Below are positions 1 to 7,040 of a stretch of DNA of 64,000 nt, piece by piece. The notes beneath the pieces are model-generated. The model ran no database searches. It was not told the origin of the DNA and saw nothing but the letters and a program-made list of their open reading frames with translations. The stretch covers positions 558,001 to 622,000 of the forward strand of contig CAVXZL010000008.1 in assembly GCA_963766345.1 (NCBI GenBank), given 5' to 3'. Both the position numbers and the translations under genes were made by a program. The DNA is from DASVFB01 sp963766345. Its GTDB lineage: Bacteria > Actinomycetota > Thermoleophilia > Gaiellales > Gaiellaceae. Position 1 is the stretch's first letter. Each line of letters opens with the position of its first letter.

Positions 1-1
1 G

Positions 2-301
2 CTCGGAACGCCGAACGGCGTCCTCAACCGTCCGTTCGGCTTCGGCGGCAACGGCGTGCCCTCGCGGATTCCGGTGCCGCCCGACCCGACGACGCTCCGG
101 GCGATCGCGAACATGACCGGCGGCAAGTTCTTCAACGCGCATTCCGCGGACGCGCTCCAGACCGCCTACAAGCAGCTCGGTTCGAAGCTCGGCCGCGTCC
201 CGGGAACTCGAGAGGCCACGAACGAGGCGGTCTTCCTGGCGGCGCTGCTGCTCATCGCAGCCGCGATCCTCTCGGCGGTCTGGGCGCCGCGCCTTCCCTA
301 A
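2..301 (+). CDS. VWA-domain membrane protein, C-terminal fragment
   Basis: The reading frame is open from the first bases, so the gene starts outside the window; about 99 C-terminal residues are present. The sequence TLRAIANMTGGKFFNAHSAD followed by a YKQLGSKLG stretch matches the end of von Willebrand factor A domains in BatA/BatB-type aerotolerance proteins. It is followed by one hydrophobic segment (about FLAALLLIAAAILSAVWA) and a short basic-proline end. A membrane-anchored VWA protein is therefore likely. The MIDAS metal site would lie upstream and cannot be checked. It precedes two small membrane or soluble proteins on the same strand. Confidence 0.75.
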   Translation, partial: LGTPNGVLNRPFGFGGNGVPSRIPVPPDPTTLRAIANMTGGKFFNAHSADALQTAYKQLGSKLGRVPGTREATNEAVFLAALLLIAAAILSAVWAPRLP

Positions 302-340
302 CGCTGGCCGCGCAACCGGAGGCGGCAGGCGCGCGTTGAC

Positions 341-373
341 CCTAGGAACGTCCCGGCCCCGATCCTAGGAGGT
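341..373 (+). promoter_or_regulatory. Inverted repeat overlapping the ribosome binding site
   Basis: CCTAGGA at 341-347 and TCCTAGG at 363-369 are exact inverted copies. The right arm overlaps the ribosome binding site AGGAGGT (367-373) of the gene starting at 378. A hairpin here could mask translation initiation, or the repeat could be a protein-binding dyad. Only the sequence symmetry is seen; the function is inferred. Confidence 0.25.
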
Positions 374-377
374 ACCT

Positions 378-989
378 GTGCCCACATGGGGATGGATTCT
401 CATTGCGGCCGTTGCCGTGTTGCTGATCGCCGCAATCGTGATGTCGATCAGGAAGAAGCAACGGACGAAGCAGCTCCAGTCTCAGTTCGGCCCCGAGTAC
501 GACCGCACGATCGACTCGGCGGACAGCAAGCGGAAGGCGGAGTCCGAGCTCGCCGCGCGGCAGGAGCGGCGCGAGCAGCTCGACATCCGGCCGCTGTCGT
601 CGGCGGCACGTGAGCGCTACACGACGCAGTGGCAGACCGTGCAGGCGCAGTTCGTCGACAACCCAACCGGCGCGGTCGCGTCTGCGGACACGCTGATCCA
701 GTCGGTGATGGCGGACCGCGGCTATCCCGTCGACGACTTCGAGGGCCGTGCGGCCGACGTCTCCGTCGACCACCCGCACGTCGTCGAAAACTATCGCGAG
801 GGACACCGGCTCTCGGAGCAGAGCGCCAACGGGAACGGCTCGACGGAGGACCTCCGCCAGGCGATGCGGCACTACCGCGCGCTCTTCGACGAGCTCGTCG
901 AGCCGGACGGCGACGCAGACGCGCCGACGACGCGCGAGCGCACGGACGACACGACCACGTCGACGCAGACCCAGCAGGCGCCGAGATGA
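378..989 (+). CDS. Membrane-anchored hypothetical protein with actinobacterial 'ERYxxxWQ' domain
   Basis: A 203-residue protein starting at GTG 378, five bases after a perfect AGGAGGT. Residues 4-24 form one membrane helix (WGWILIAAVAVLLIAAIVM), followed by a basic stretch RKKQRTK, so the rest probably faces the cytoplasm. The soluble part holds a motif SAARERYTTQWQTVQAQFVD (about residues 74-93), ADTLIQSVM and later TEDLRQAMRHYRALFDEL. The next gene carries the same two motifs without the membrane helix. The C-terminus is rich in D, T and Q and is probably disordered. I do not know the function. Confidence 0.8.
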   Translation: MPTWGWILIAAVAVLLIAAIVMSIRKKQRTKQLQSQFGPEYDRTIDSADSKRKAESELAARQERREQLDIRPLSSAARERYTTQWQTVQAQFVDNPTGAVASADTLIQSVMADRGYPVDDFEGRAADVSVDHPHVVENYREGHRLSEQSANGNGSTEDLRQAMRHYRALFDELVEPDGDADAPTTRERTDDTTTSTQTQQAPR

Positions 990-1378
990 GCGACTCCGAC
1001 GTCTCGACAAGCGATCTCGCCGGCCTTGGCGGCCTCGCCGGGCGCGAAGCGCCCGACGAGGCCGATCTCTCGGAGCAGTCCGTCTCGGAGCAATCCGCCG
1101 ACGACGAGCGGGAGCCGCTCCTTCCGCAGGACCAGTCGGAGCGGTACCGCACCGAGTGGCAGAAGATCCAGGCCGGCTTCGTCGACGAGCCGCGGAAGTC
1201 CGTCGAGGAGGCGGACCGTCTCGTCGCAGACCTGATGCAGCGGCTCGCCGCAGTCTTCTCCGACGAGCGCGAGCGGCTCGAGAAGCAGTGGGACAGCGGT
1301 GACGACGTGTCGACCGAGGACCTGCGCGTCGGTCTCACGCGCTACCGAAGCTTCTTCGACCGGCTGCTTTCGACCTGA
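986..1378 (+). CDS. Hypothetical protein, soluble paralogue of the preceding gene
   Basis: Starts at ATG 986 inside the stop region of the previous gene (ATGA overlap), so the two are translationally coupled. The 130-residue product repeats the neighbour's motifs in the same order: SERYRTEWQKIQAGFVDEP, then VEEADRLVADLMQR, and TEDLRVGLTRYRSFFDRL at the end. It lacks the N-terminal helix and has an acidic N-terminus rich in S, D and E. Tandem duplication followed by loss or gain of the membrane anchor is the simplest reading; the two may form a heteromer. Function unknown. Confidence 0.75.
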   Translation: MSDSDVSTSDLAGLGGLAGREAPDEADLSEQSVSEQSADDEREPLLPQDQSERYRTEWQKIQAGFVDEPRKSVEEADRLVADLMQRLAAVFSDERERLEKQWDSGDDVSTEDLRVGLTRYRSFFDRLLST

Positions 1379-1398
1379 CGGCTGCATTGAACGGCAAC

Positions 1399-1425
1399 GT
1401 GGCGCGGGCGTCGTGCCCGCGCCAC
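1399..1425. terminator. Bidirectional hairpin between convergent genes
   Basis: GTGGCGCGGGC (1399-1409), loop gtcgt and the exact complement GCCCGCGCCAC (1415-1425) form an 11-bp GC-rich stem. It lies between the end of the plus-strand pair and the end of the minus-strand gene, where a shared terminator is expected. There is no clear T-tract on either side. Confidence 0.6.
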
Positions 1426-1437
1426 CGCCGTCACTCG

Positions 1438-2067
1438 TCACTCGTCGTCTTGCCAGGGACGTAGCTCGAGCGCACGCTCGAACGCCGCGCGGTCGTGCAC
1501 CGGCTCGCCGTGCGAGACGATCACGCGTTCGAACGGTAGATCGAGCAGCGTGCGTAGCGCAGGCAGCGTCCGCTCCTCGTGCCACGGCGTGCTCCAGACG
1601 CGAAGCTCTCCGTCGGGTGCGGTAAGCGCGTCGGCGAAGACGATCGTCCGCAACTCGGGTGCCCAGAGCGGCGTCTCGCCCCGGCCGCGCCCGTCGTAGA
1701 GCGCGACGAGCCTGCCGGGCAACTCCGTTCCCGGCTGGATCGGCTCGAGCTCGGTCTCCGGGATGTTGTGACGGTAGAAGAGGTACGGCCCGAACGCGCG
1801 CGCCGAGTAGCGCTGCACGAACGCGTCGACGTCGCGGACGTGATCGGGCTTCAGCACGACGACGAGCGTCGGCGGCTTCGCGTCGAGGCGCTGCCAAAGC
1901 TCGTCCGCATCGTCAGGCGGCGCGAGCGGATCGACGAGCACGATCTCCCCGCGCGTCTCGAGGCAGGCCGACGAGACGACGGGGCCCCAGTCGGGCCGCG
2001 GCCTCCAGTCGGGATAGGGCAGGCGCCAGAGCCACAGGCCCGACGCCACGTCCGTGATGTCAGACAC
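1438..2067 (-). CDS. Metallo-beta-lactamase-like fold protein, degenerate metal site
   Basis: A 209-residue protein; the GTG start at 2067 overlaps the end of the upstream kinase gene by 8 bases, implying coupling. The pattern VVSSACLETRGEIVLVDPL near the N-terminus and VIVSHGEPVHDRAAFERAL near the C-terminus are typical of short MBL-fold proteins. The catalytic HxHxDH motif is replaced by KPDHVRDVDAF (about residues 69-79), so hydrolysis with a normal binuclear metal site is doubtful. It may be a binding or regulatory version of the fold. Operon partner of the tandem-GAF kinase. Confidence 0.65.
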   Translation of the reverse strand: MSDITDVASGLWLWRLPYPDWRPRPDWGPVVSSACLETRGEIVLVDPLAPPDDADELWQRLDAKPPTLVVVLKPDHVRDVDAFVQRYSARAFGPYLFYRHNIPETELEPIQPGTELPGRLVALYDGRGRGETPLWAPELRTIVFADALTAPDGELRVWSTPWHEERTLPALRTLLDLPFERVIVSHGEPVHDRAAFERALELRPWQDDE

Positions 2068-3724
2068 GCGGCAGCAGGAACTCGAAGCGCGAGCCGCCGT
2101 CGGTCGGCTGATAGAAGAGATCGCCGCCGTGCGCCCTCGCATACGCGCGGGCGATCGACAGCCCGAGGCCGGTTCCGTGGGCGTCGTCGCCGCGCTCGAA
2201 GCGGTCGAAGAGCCGCGCGCGCAGATCCTCGGGAATGCCAGTCCCGCGATCCTCGACGGCGACGCGAACATGCCGGTCACGCTGTTCCGCAGAGAGGATG
2301 ATCGGCGGCTCGCCGTAGCGCACCGCGTTGACGAGCAGGTTCGACACGACGCGGTCGAGCACGAGCGGGTCGGCGATCACCGCGAGGTCGAGCGGCACCT
2401 CGAGTTGCACGTCCGTGCGGTCAGGGACGTTGTCCACGGCGATCTTCGCGAGAACGGTGTGCAGCACGAGCGGCTGAGGGTTGACGCGGACCCCGCGTGC
2501 GTCGAGCCGCGAGAGGTCGAGCAGCTGCTCGAGCAGCCTGACGAGGCGCTCGCCCTGCTCGTAGGCGACCTGCAGCAGCTCTTCGCGCAGCTCCGGCGCA
2601 AGCTCGTTGCGACGTTCGACCGCGGTCGCGAGCGCGCCGTACACGGAAGCCGCCGGCGTGCGCAGCTCGTGCGACGCCACGGCGACGAAGTTCGCCTTCA
2701 GCTGGTCGAGCGCGACCACCTGCTCGTGCAAACGCGCACGCTCCGTGGCCAGGGCGACACGCTCCGCGACGAGGCTGAGCAGCTCCATGTCGTCCCGGTT
2801 GAACTTCCGCGGCGTCAACGTTCCGACGTGCAACACCCCGATCACGTCTCCGCGCACGATCAGCGGCACGCCGAGCATCGACTTGATTCCCTTCTCGCGC
2901 AGGATCGGGTTCATCACCTCGGCGTGATCGACGTCGTCGAGGATCACCGGCTGGGCCGTCGCGGCAACGCGACCGGCGAAGCCCTTGCCGAACGGAATGC
3001 GAACGCCCTGCTCGACCTCCTCCTCGATGCCGAGCGCTGCGCGCGCGACAAGCTCCGTCCCGTCGTCGTTCAGCAGCAGCACCGCGCACGTGTCGGTGTG
3101 GAGGATCTCGCGGATTCGCGCCAGCAGCACTCCGAGCAGCTCGTCGAGCTCGAGGTGTGCGAGCGCCGCATCGGTCACCGCCTGCAGGTCCTCGAGCCTC
3201 CGCCGCGTCGAGTGCTCCACCTGGTACGCGCGCGCGTGGTCGATCGCGATCGCGGCACGGTCCCCGGCGAGCTGAAGCAGGTCGACGTCGTCGTCGGTGA
3301 ACCGGCGCGGGACGAGCGTGCCGACGTGCAGGACGCCGATGACCTGGCCGTTCACGAGCAGCGGCACGCCGACCAACGACTTGATGCCCTTCTGCCGCAG
3401 GATCGGGTTGAGGACGTCCGCGTGATCGACGTCGTCGAGAACGACCGGTCGCGCGTCTGCTGCAACCCGGCCGGCAAACCCGCGGCCGAGCGGGATGCGA
3501 ACGCCCTGCTCGACCTCCTCCTCGATGCCGCGGGCCGCGCGCGCGACGAGCTCGTTGCGTTCCTCGTCGACGAGCAGGATCGCGCACGTGTCGGCGGTGA
3601 GCATCTCGCGCGCCCGATCGAGCAGCGCGTTCAGCAACTCCTCGAGCTCCAAGTGACCGAGAGCTGCGTCGGTAAGAGCCTGGAGTCGCCGAAGACGTTC
3701 CGCGTCGCGGATCAAATCGGCCAA
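2060..3724 (-). CDS. Tandem-GAF sensor histidine kinase
   Basis: A 554-residue soluble kinase starting at TTG 3724. Two GAF domains (about residues 20-160 and 185-325) are followed by HisKA and HATPase domains. The H-box is SHELRTPAA with phospho-acceptor His352; the N-box is NLLVNAVRYG, the G1 box VEDRGTGIPE, and the G2 box GTGLGLSIARA. No membrane segment is present, so it senses a cytoplasmic signal, possibly a small ligand or redox state through GAF. The two GAF domains are unusually alike, for example GIEEEVEQGVRIP in both, which points to a recent internal duplication. No response regulator lies next to it. The gene downstream is the MBL-fold protein. Confidence 0.9.
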   Translation of the reverse strand: MADLIRDAERLRRLQALTDAALGHLELEELLNALLDRAREMLTADTCAILLVDEERNELVARAARGIEEEVEQGVRIPLGRGFAGRVAADARPVVLDDVDHADVLNPILRQKGIKSLVGVPLLVNGQVIGVLHVGTLVPRRFTDDDVDLLQLAGDRAAIAIDHARAYQVEHSTRRRLEDLQAVTDAALAHLELDELLGVLLARIREILHTDTCAVLLLNDDGTELVARAALGIEEEVEQGVRIPFGKGFAGRVAATAQPVILDDVDHAEVMNPILREKGIKSMLGVPLIVRGDVIGVLHVGTLTPRKFNRDDMELLSLVAERVALATERARLHEQVVALDQLKANFVAVASHELRTPAASVYGALATAVERRNELAPELREELLQVAYEQGERLVRLLEQLLDLSRLDARGVRVNPQPLVLHTVLAKIAVDNVPDRTDVQLEVPLDLAVIADPLVLDRVVSNLLVNAVRYGEPPIILSAEQRDRHVRVAVEDRGTGIPEDLRARLFDRFERGDDAHGTGLGLSIARAYARAHGGDLFYQPTDGGSRFEFLLPRV

Positions 3725-3772
3725 GGCCGCGGAATTGTCGCTGAAACTCGGAAAACTCGCCGAGCGCCGGGC

Positions 3773-4405
3773 TCAGTGACCCGAAGCGGAGAAGTGCATG
3801 TAGTCCTTCGTGGAGCCGGACCAGGCGCCGCCCCAGCCCCAGCCGATCGACCTGAACGCGCGTACGACCGCGGGGGTCACCATCCCGCGCCGGTGGCGCG
3901 AGCGGTCGAGGTAGGAGAGCGCCGTCTTGTCTCGCGTCATACCGCACCCGACGTACGGGTTCTCCACCGGGTTCAGGTCGACGGCCTCGCCGTAGGCGTG
4001 CTCGGACCAGTGTCCGGTGCCGGTCCCGCCGCTGCACGGCGACGGCACGGCCTGCCGGCACTCGAACGACGCTGTCACGTCACCGTCACGCGGCCGCACG
4101 CTCTGCGGGCCGTACATGTCGCTCAACGCCATGTGGTGGATGTGGAACCGCAGCTCGTAAAGCTGCCGGAATACCTGCGCGAGCTTCGACGCCTGCTGCG
4201 CGTTGACGACGAGCTGCCCGCGGTGCACGTGCTCGTCGAAGCCCAAGTACGAGACCGTCAGGACGCGCAAGCCGGAGAGCGGAACCGGGCACCCCGCGTG
4301 CCACGAGGCTACGACCTGGACGCGCTCGGACGGCGACAGCGTTCGGATCGACGAGAAGAACGGCGAGACCGCTACGACTGCAAGCGCGGAGGCGAGGAAG
4401 CGCAC
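3773..4405 (-). CDS. Secreted M15-family (VanY/DacB-like) peptidase
   Basis: A 210-residue protein when started at GTG 4405, where the sequence opens with a signal-like segment (VRFLASALAVVAVSPFF). The motif WSEHAYGEAVDLNPVENPY (middle) supplies the zinc ligands His and Asp of M15 D-Ala-D-Ala carboxypeptidase or L-Ala-D-Glu endopeptidase enzymes, and DYMHFS at the end supplies the second histidine. It should cut peptidoglycan stem peptides outside the membrane. A longer frame to 4465 exists but overlaps the divergent TOPRIM gene. Cysteine pairs (for example CGM and CRQ) may form disulphides. Confidence 0.8.
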   Translation of the reverse strand: MRFLASALAVVAVSPFFSSIRTLSPSERVQVVASWHAGCPVPLSGLRVLTVSYLGFDEHVHRGQLVVNAQQASKLAQVFRQLYELRFHIHHMALSDMYGPQSVRPRDGDVTASFECRQAVPSPCSGGTGTGHWSEHAYGEAVDLNPVENPYVGCGMTRDKTALSYLDRSRHRRGMVTPAVVRAFRSIGWGWGGAWSGSTKDYMHFSASGH

Positions 4406-4443
4406 GCCGGCATTGTTCCAGTCGTCGCAGGGAAGATACGAGC

Positions 4444-5037
4444 CTGGCTGCCCCCGGACACGCACTTGCCCTCGACGCCGACGCGCGCGCCGTCGTCCTC
4501 GTCGAGGGCATCAGCGACCGCATCGCGCTCGAGGCGCTCGCCGAGCGTCACGGCCGCGACCTCGCGGGCGAGGGCGTCGCCGTCGTGCCGATCGGCGGCG
4601 CGCAGGCGATCGGCCGTTACCTCAACCGCTACGGACCGCGCGGCCTCGGCCTGACGCTCGCGGGCCTGTGCGACGCCGGCGAGGAGCGAGAGTTCCGCCG
4701 CGGGCTCGAGCGCGCCGGGCTCGGCCCGGGGCCGGCGCGTGCCGGCATGGAGTCGATTGGCTTCTACGTCTGCGACGCCGACCTCGAGGACGAGCTGATC
4801 CGGGCCCTCGGCGCCGACACGGTCGAGCGCGTCGTCGAGGCGAACCGCGACCTGAGGTCGTTCCGCACGCTGCAGAAGCAGCCCGAGTGGCGCGGCCGGC
4901 CGGCAGACGAGCAGCTGCGCCGCTTCATGGGCAGCGGCGGCAGCCGGAAGACGCGCTACGCGCGGTTCCTCGTCGAGGCGCTCGAGCCCGCGCAGGTGCC
5001 CCGGCCGCTCGACCGGGTGCTCGCGCACGTCGCCTGA
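4444..5037 (+). CDS. Stand-alone TOPRIM-domain protein (OLD-nuclease-like), probable CTG start
   Basis: The product (197 residues from CTG 4444) begins with AVVLVEGISDRIALEALAER, the TOPRIM Glu motif (Glu21), followed by VVPIGGAQAIGRYL and the acidic motif YVCDADLEDEL (Asp111, Asp113). These are the metal-binding residues of OLD-family TOPRIM nucleases. The usual ATPase half is missing, so this is a single-domain version. No ATG, GTG or TTG exists upstream of the Glu motif in this frame; the first is at 4585, inside the domain. CTG 4444 is preceded by AGGGAAG with an 8-base spacer, which makes it the likely start. Role unknown; nucleic acid binding or cutting is inferred. Confidence 0.7.
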   Translation: MAAPGHALALDADARAVVLVEGISDRIALEALAERHGRDLAGEGVAVVPIGGAQAIGRYLNRYGPRGLGLTLAGLCDAGEEREFRRGLERAGLGPGPARAGMESIGFYVCDADLEDELIRALGADTVERVVEANRDLRSFRTLQKQPEWRGRPADEQLRRFMGSGGSRKTRYARFLVEALEPAQVPRPLDRVLAHVA

Positions 5038-5053
5038 CGAACACCTGTCCCGT

Positions 5054-5122
5054 GATTTCTCTTGACATCGAGCTATCCGACAGCTTATCTTTCGTCTCCG
5101 AGTAGTTCGATATCAAGAAATC
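5054..5122 (+). promoter_or_regulatory. Operator-like dyad around the cupin-TPR promoter
   Basis: The arm GATTTCTCTTGACATCGA (5054-5071) is mirrored by TCGATATCAAGAAATC (5107-5122), with 14 matching positions if two bases bulge. The left arm covers the -35 box and the right arm lies downstream of the -10. This arrangement suits a repressor that bridges the promoter, but no adjacent regulator gene is present to assign it to. Confidence 0.35.
5062..5091 (+). promoter_or_regulatory. Strong sigma-70-type promoter for the cupin-TPR gene
   Basis: TTGACA (5062-5067), an 18-base spacer and TATCTT (5086-5091) form a near-consensus promoter, a striking AT-rich island in this GC-rich DNA. A good ribosome binding site AGGAGG (5131-5136) leads to ATG 5143, leaving a 5' leader of about 45 bases. 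Confidence 0.65.
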
Positions 5123-5142
5123 AGAGGTAGAGGAGGTACGGC

Positions 5143-5856
5143 ATGGCAACGGCAACAGCATCTTCGTACTCCGTGCTCACACTCGGCGAGGCGGCCGAAG
5201 CGGCGGCGGAGCGCGGTTTCGGGCTCGGCGGCCCGCCCAATCCGGACGACGGCCGTCGCGGACGCGTCTACATCCGCCGCGACCTCGACATCAACTCGTT
5301 CGGCGTGAACGCCTTCTACCAGGCGCAGAGCGGTGCCTTCGTGATCGGCGAGCACGAAGAGGTCGGCCCCGGCGCGAGCGGCCACGAGGAGCTGTACGTC
5401 GTCGTCGACGGCGCCGCCACGTTCACCGTCGACGGCGAGGAGACCGACGCGCCGCGCGGCACGGCGATCTTCGTCCGCCCCGGCACGAAGCGCTCGGCGC
5501 GCGCGACCGAGGACGGCACGATCGTGCTCGTCGTCGGCGGCAAGCCCGGCGAGGCGTGGAGCATGAGCCCCGGCGAGTCGATGGGGGGCTTCTTCGGCAA
5601 GTACCGCGACAAGGACTACGAGGGTGCGCTCGCCATTCTCCGCAGCGCCCTCGAGGCCCATCCCGGGAACGCGCTCATCCTCTACAACATCGCGTGCATG
5701 GAGGCGTGCCTCGGCCACGGCGAAGCCGCGCTCGAGCCTCTGGCCGAATCGGTCGCCGCCTGGCCGAGGTTCAAGCAGCAGGCCGCCGAGGACGAGGACT
5801 TCGCCGGGCTGCGCGACGACCCGCGCTTCCGGGAGCTCGTCGCCGCGGAGGCGTAA
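5143..5856 (+). CDS. Cupin-domain protein with C-terminal TPR
   Basis: A 237-residue protein. Residues about 60-135 form a cupin barrel: GAFVIGEHEEVGPGASGHEE, then YVVVDGAATFTVDGEE and GTAIFVRPGTKRSARATEDG. The metal-binding histidines are only partly kept, so metal binding is uncertain. Residues about 155-235 hold TPR-like repeats (YEGALAILRSALEAHPGNAL, then LYNIACMEACLGHGEAALEP) and a short DDPRFRELV end. This fusion suggests a small-molecule sensor or binding protein with a protein-interaction arm. It has its own strong promoter and ends four bases before the convergent oxidoreductase gene. Confidence 0.75.
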   Translation: MATATASSYSVLTLGEAAEAAAERGFGLGGPPNPDDGRRGRVYIRRDLDINSFGVNAFYQAQSGAFVIGEHEEVGPGASGHEELYVVVDGAATFTVDGEETDAPRGTAIFVRPGTKRSARATEDGTIVLVVGGKPGEAWSMSPGESMGGFFGKYRDKDYEGALAILRSALEAHPGNALILYNIACMEACLGHGEAALEPLAESVAAWPRFKQQAAEDEDFAGLRDDPRFRELVAAEA

Positions 5857-5860
5857 GCAG

Positions 5861-6823
5861 TCAGACGCTGATCACGATCTTGCCGCGCGCGTGCCCCTCC
5901 CCGAGGTAGCGCAGAGCCTCGGCGACCTCGCTCAGCTCGTATCGCTTCTCGACGACCGGCCTGATCTGGCCCGATTCCAAGAGCTCCCGGATGACGTCCA
6001 GATCGGGCCGGTTGAACTTCGCGATGAAGAAGACGGCCGTCCGGCGCGAAGCCTGTGACGCCAGCCACATCCGTGCGAAATAGCCGAGCGGCCCCAGGAA
6101 GCTGTTGCCGGTCGCGCCGGCGAGGATGAGCCTTCCCTCGGGCGTCAAGATGCGCTTGCACCGCCGCCACGAAAGCCGCCCGCCGACGTGCATGATCACG
6201 TCGAACCGCCGGCCGCTTCGACTCACGTCTTCCTTCGTGTAGTCGACGACGTGGTCGGCGCCGAGCGCGCGGGCCTGCTCGACGTTCCTCGTGCTGCACA
6301 CCGCTGTGACCTCGGCCCCGAGCACCTTCGCGATCTGCACCGCGAACGTGCCGACGCCGCCGGAAGCGCCGTGGACGAGCACGCGCTGTCCGGGCTGCAC
6401 CCGCCCGCGGTCGCGGAGCCCCTGCAGCGCGGTGAGCGCCGCGATCGGGACGGCCGCAGCCTCCTCGAAGGCGAGGTTTGCCGGCTTGGGCGCCACCCAG
6501 CCGTCCATCGTCCGGACGATCTCCGCGAGCGCTCCGGTGTTCGCGCCGAACACCTCATCGCCGGGCTGAAAATCGTGGACGTCCTTGCCGACGGCCTCGA
6601 CGACTCCCGCGAAGTCATTTCCGACCAGGCGCGACTTCGGCCGCCGGAGGCCGGTCATGACGCGCGCCGCCAGGGGTGTCCCCGTCACGCCGTACCAGTC
6701 GAGCTTGTTCAGCGCGGCGGCCCGGACCCGAACAAGGATCCGGTCGTCCGCGAGCGCCGGCGTCTCGATCTCCTTGAGTTCGAGGGCGTCGGTTCCGTAT
6801 CTCTCGGCGACGGCCGCCCGCAT
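5861..6823 (-). CDS. Zinc-free MDR oxidoreductase (quinone oxidoreductase-like)
   Basis: A 320-residue NAD(P)H-dependent medium-chain reductase. The start MRAAVAERYGTDALELKEIE is the usual opening of this family. GNDFAGVVEAVGKDVHDFQP is the GroES-like core, and VLVHGASGGVGTFAVQIAKV is the Rossmann nucleotide-binding motif (about residues 143-162). The C-terminal motif EALRYLGEGHARGKIVIS closes the fold. The structural zinc cysteines are absent, as in quinone oxidoreductases. ATG 6823 is chosen by homology; a GTG at 6874 coupled to a short upstream ORF is the alternative. It is divergent from a TetR regulator that probably represses it. Confidence 0.85.
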   Translation of the reverse strand: MRAAVAERYGTDALELKEIETPALADDRILVRVRAAALNKLDWYGVTGTPLAARVMTGLRRPKSRLVGNDFAGVVEAVGKDVHDFQPGDEVFGANTGALAEIVRTMDGWVAPKPANLAFEEAAAVPIAALTALQGLRDRGRVQPGQRVLVHGASGGVGTFAVQIAKVLGAEVTAVCSTRNVEQARALGADHVVDYTKEDVSRSGRRFDVIMHVGGRLSWRRCKRILTPEGRLILAGATGNSFLGPLGYFARMWLASQASRRTAVFFIAKFNRPDLDVIRELLESGQIRPVVEKRYELSEVAEALRYLGEGHARGKIVISV

Positions 6824-6870
6824 CGTCGTCAGCCGCTCTGCTGCCGCAGGCGGCTGGAGCGTTTCCCGCG

Positions 6871-6975
6871 TCACCGGGACACGCTCGTTGTCGGCCGCCG
6901 CCGGAGCTTGCGCGGGGTGCGCGGGTCGGCGCGAACCTCGATGTGACCGAAGACCGATGGATAGAACTGAAGCAT
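6871..6975 (-). other. Possible 34-codon leader ORF upstream of the oxidoreductase
   Basis: ATG 6975 follows a purine-rich GGGAGAGG and opens a 34-residue frame (starting MLQFYPSVFGHIEV). Its TGA (6873-6871) overlaps a GTG (6874) that is in frame with the oxidoreductase. The arrangement allows translational coupling. The encoded peptide is not recognised and could be spurious. Confidence 0.25.
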
Positions 6976-6996
6976 GGCCTCTCCCTTCCATACAGT

Positions 6997-7036
6997 GTAA
7001 GCTTACGGCGTAAGATATACGTACGACGTAAGCTTT
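6997..7036. promoter_or_regulatory. TetR operator cluster in the divergent promoter
   Basis: Three overlapping symmetric elements occur: GTAAGCTTAC (6997-7006, perfect palindrome), CTTACGGCGTAAG (7002-7014, palindrome around a central base) and a further GTAAGCTT (7028-7035). They sit just before the TetR start at 7041 and upstream of the oxidoreductase. Such clustered GTAAG half-sites are what a self-regulating TetR dimer would bind. Confidence 0.55.
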
Positions 7037-7040
7037 GTCA

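Noticed and set aside
2054..4654. 866-codon open frame on the plus strand
   Set aside because: It lies opposite the kinase and peptidase genes, whose proteins have clear domains; the plus-strand translation is low-complexity (D, R, V, H, L rich), the mirror image of GC-rich codons.
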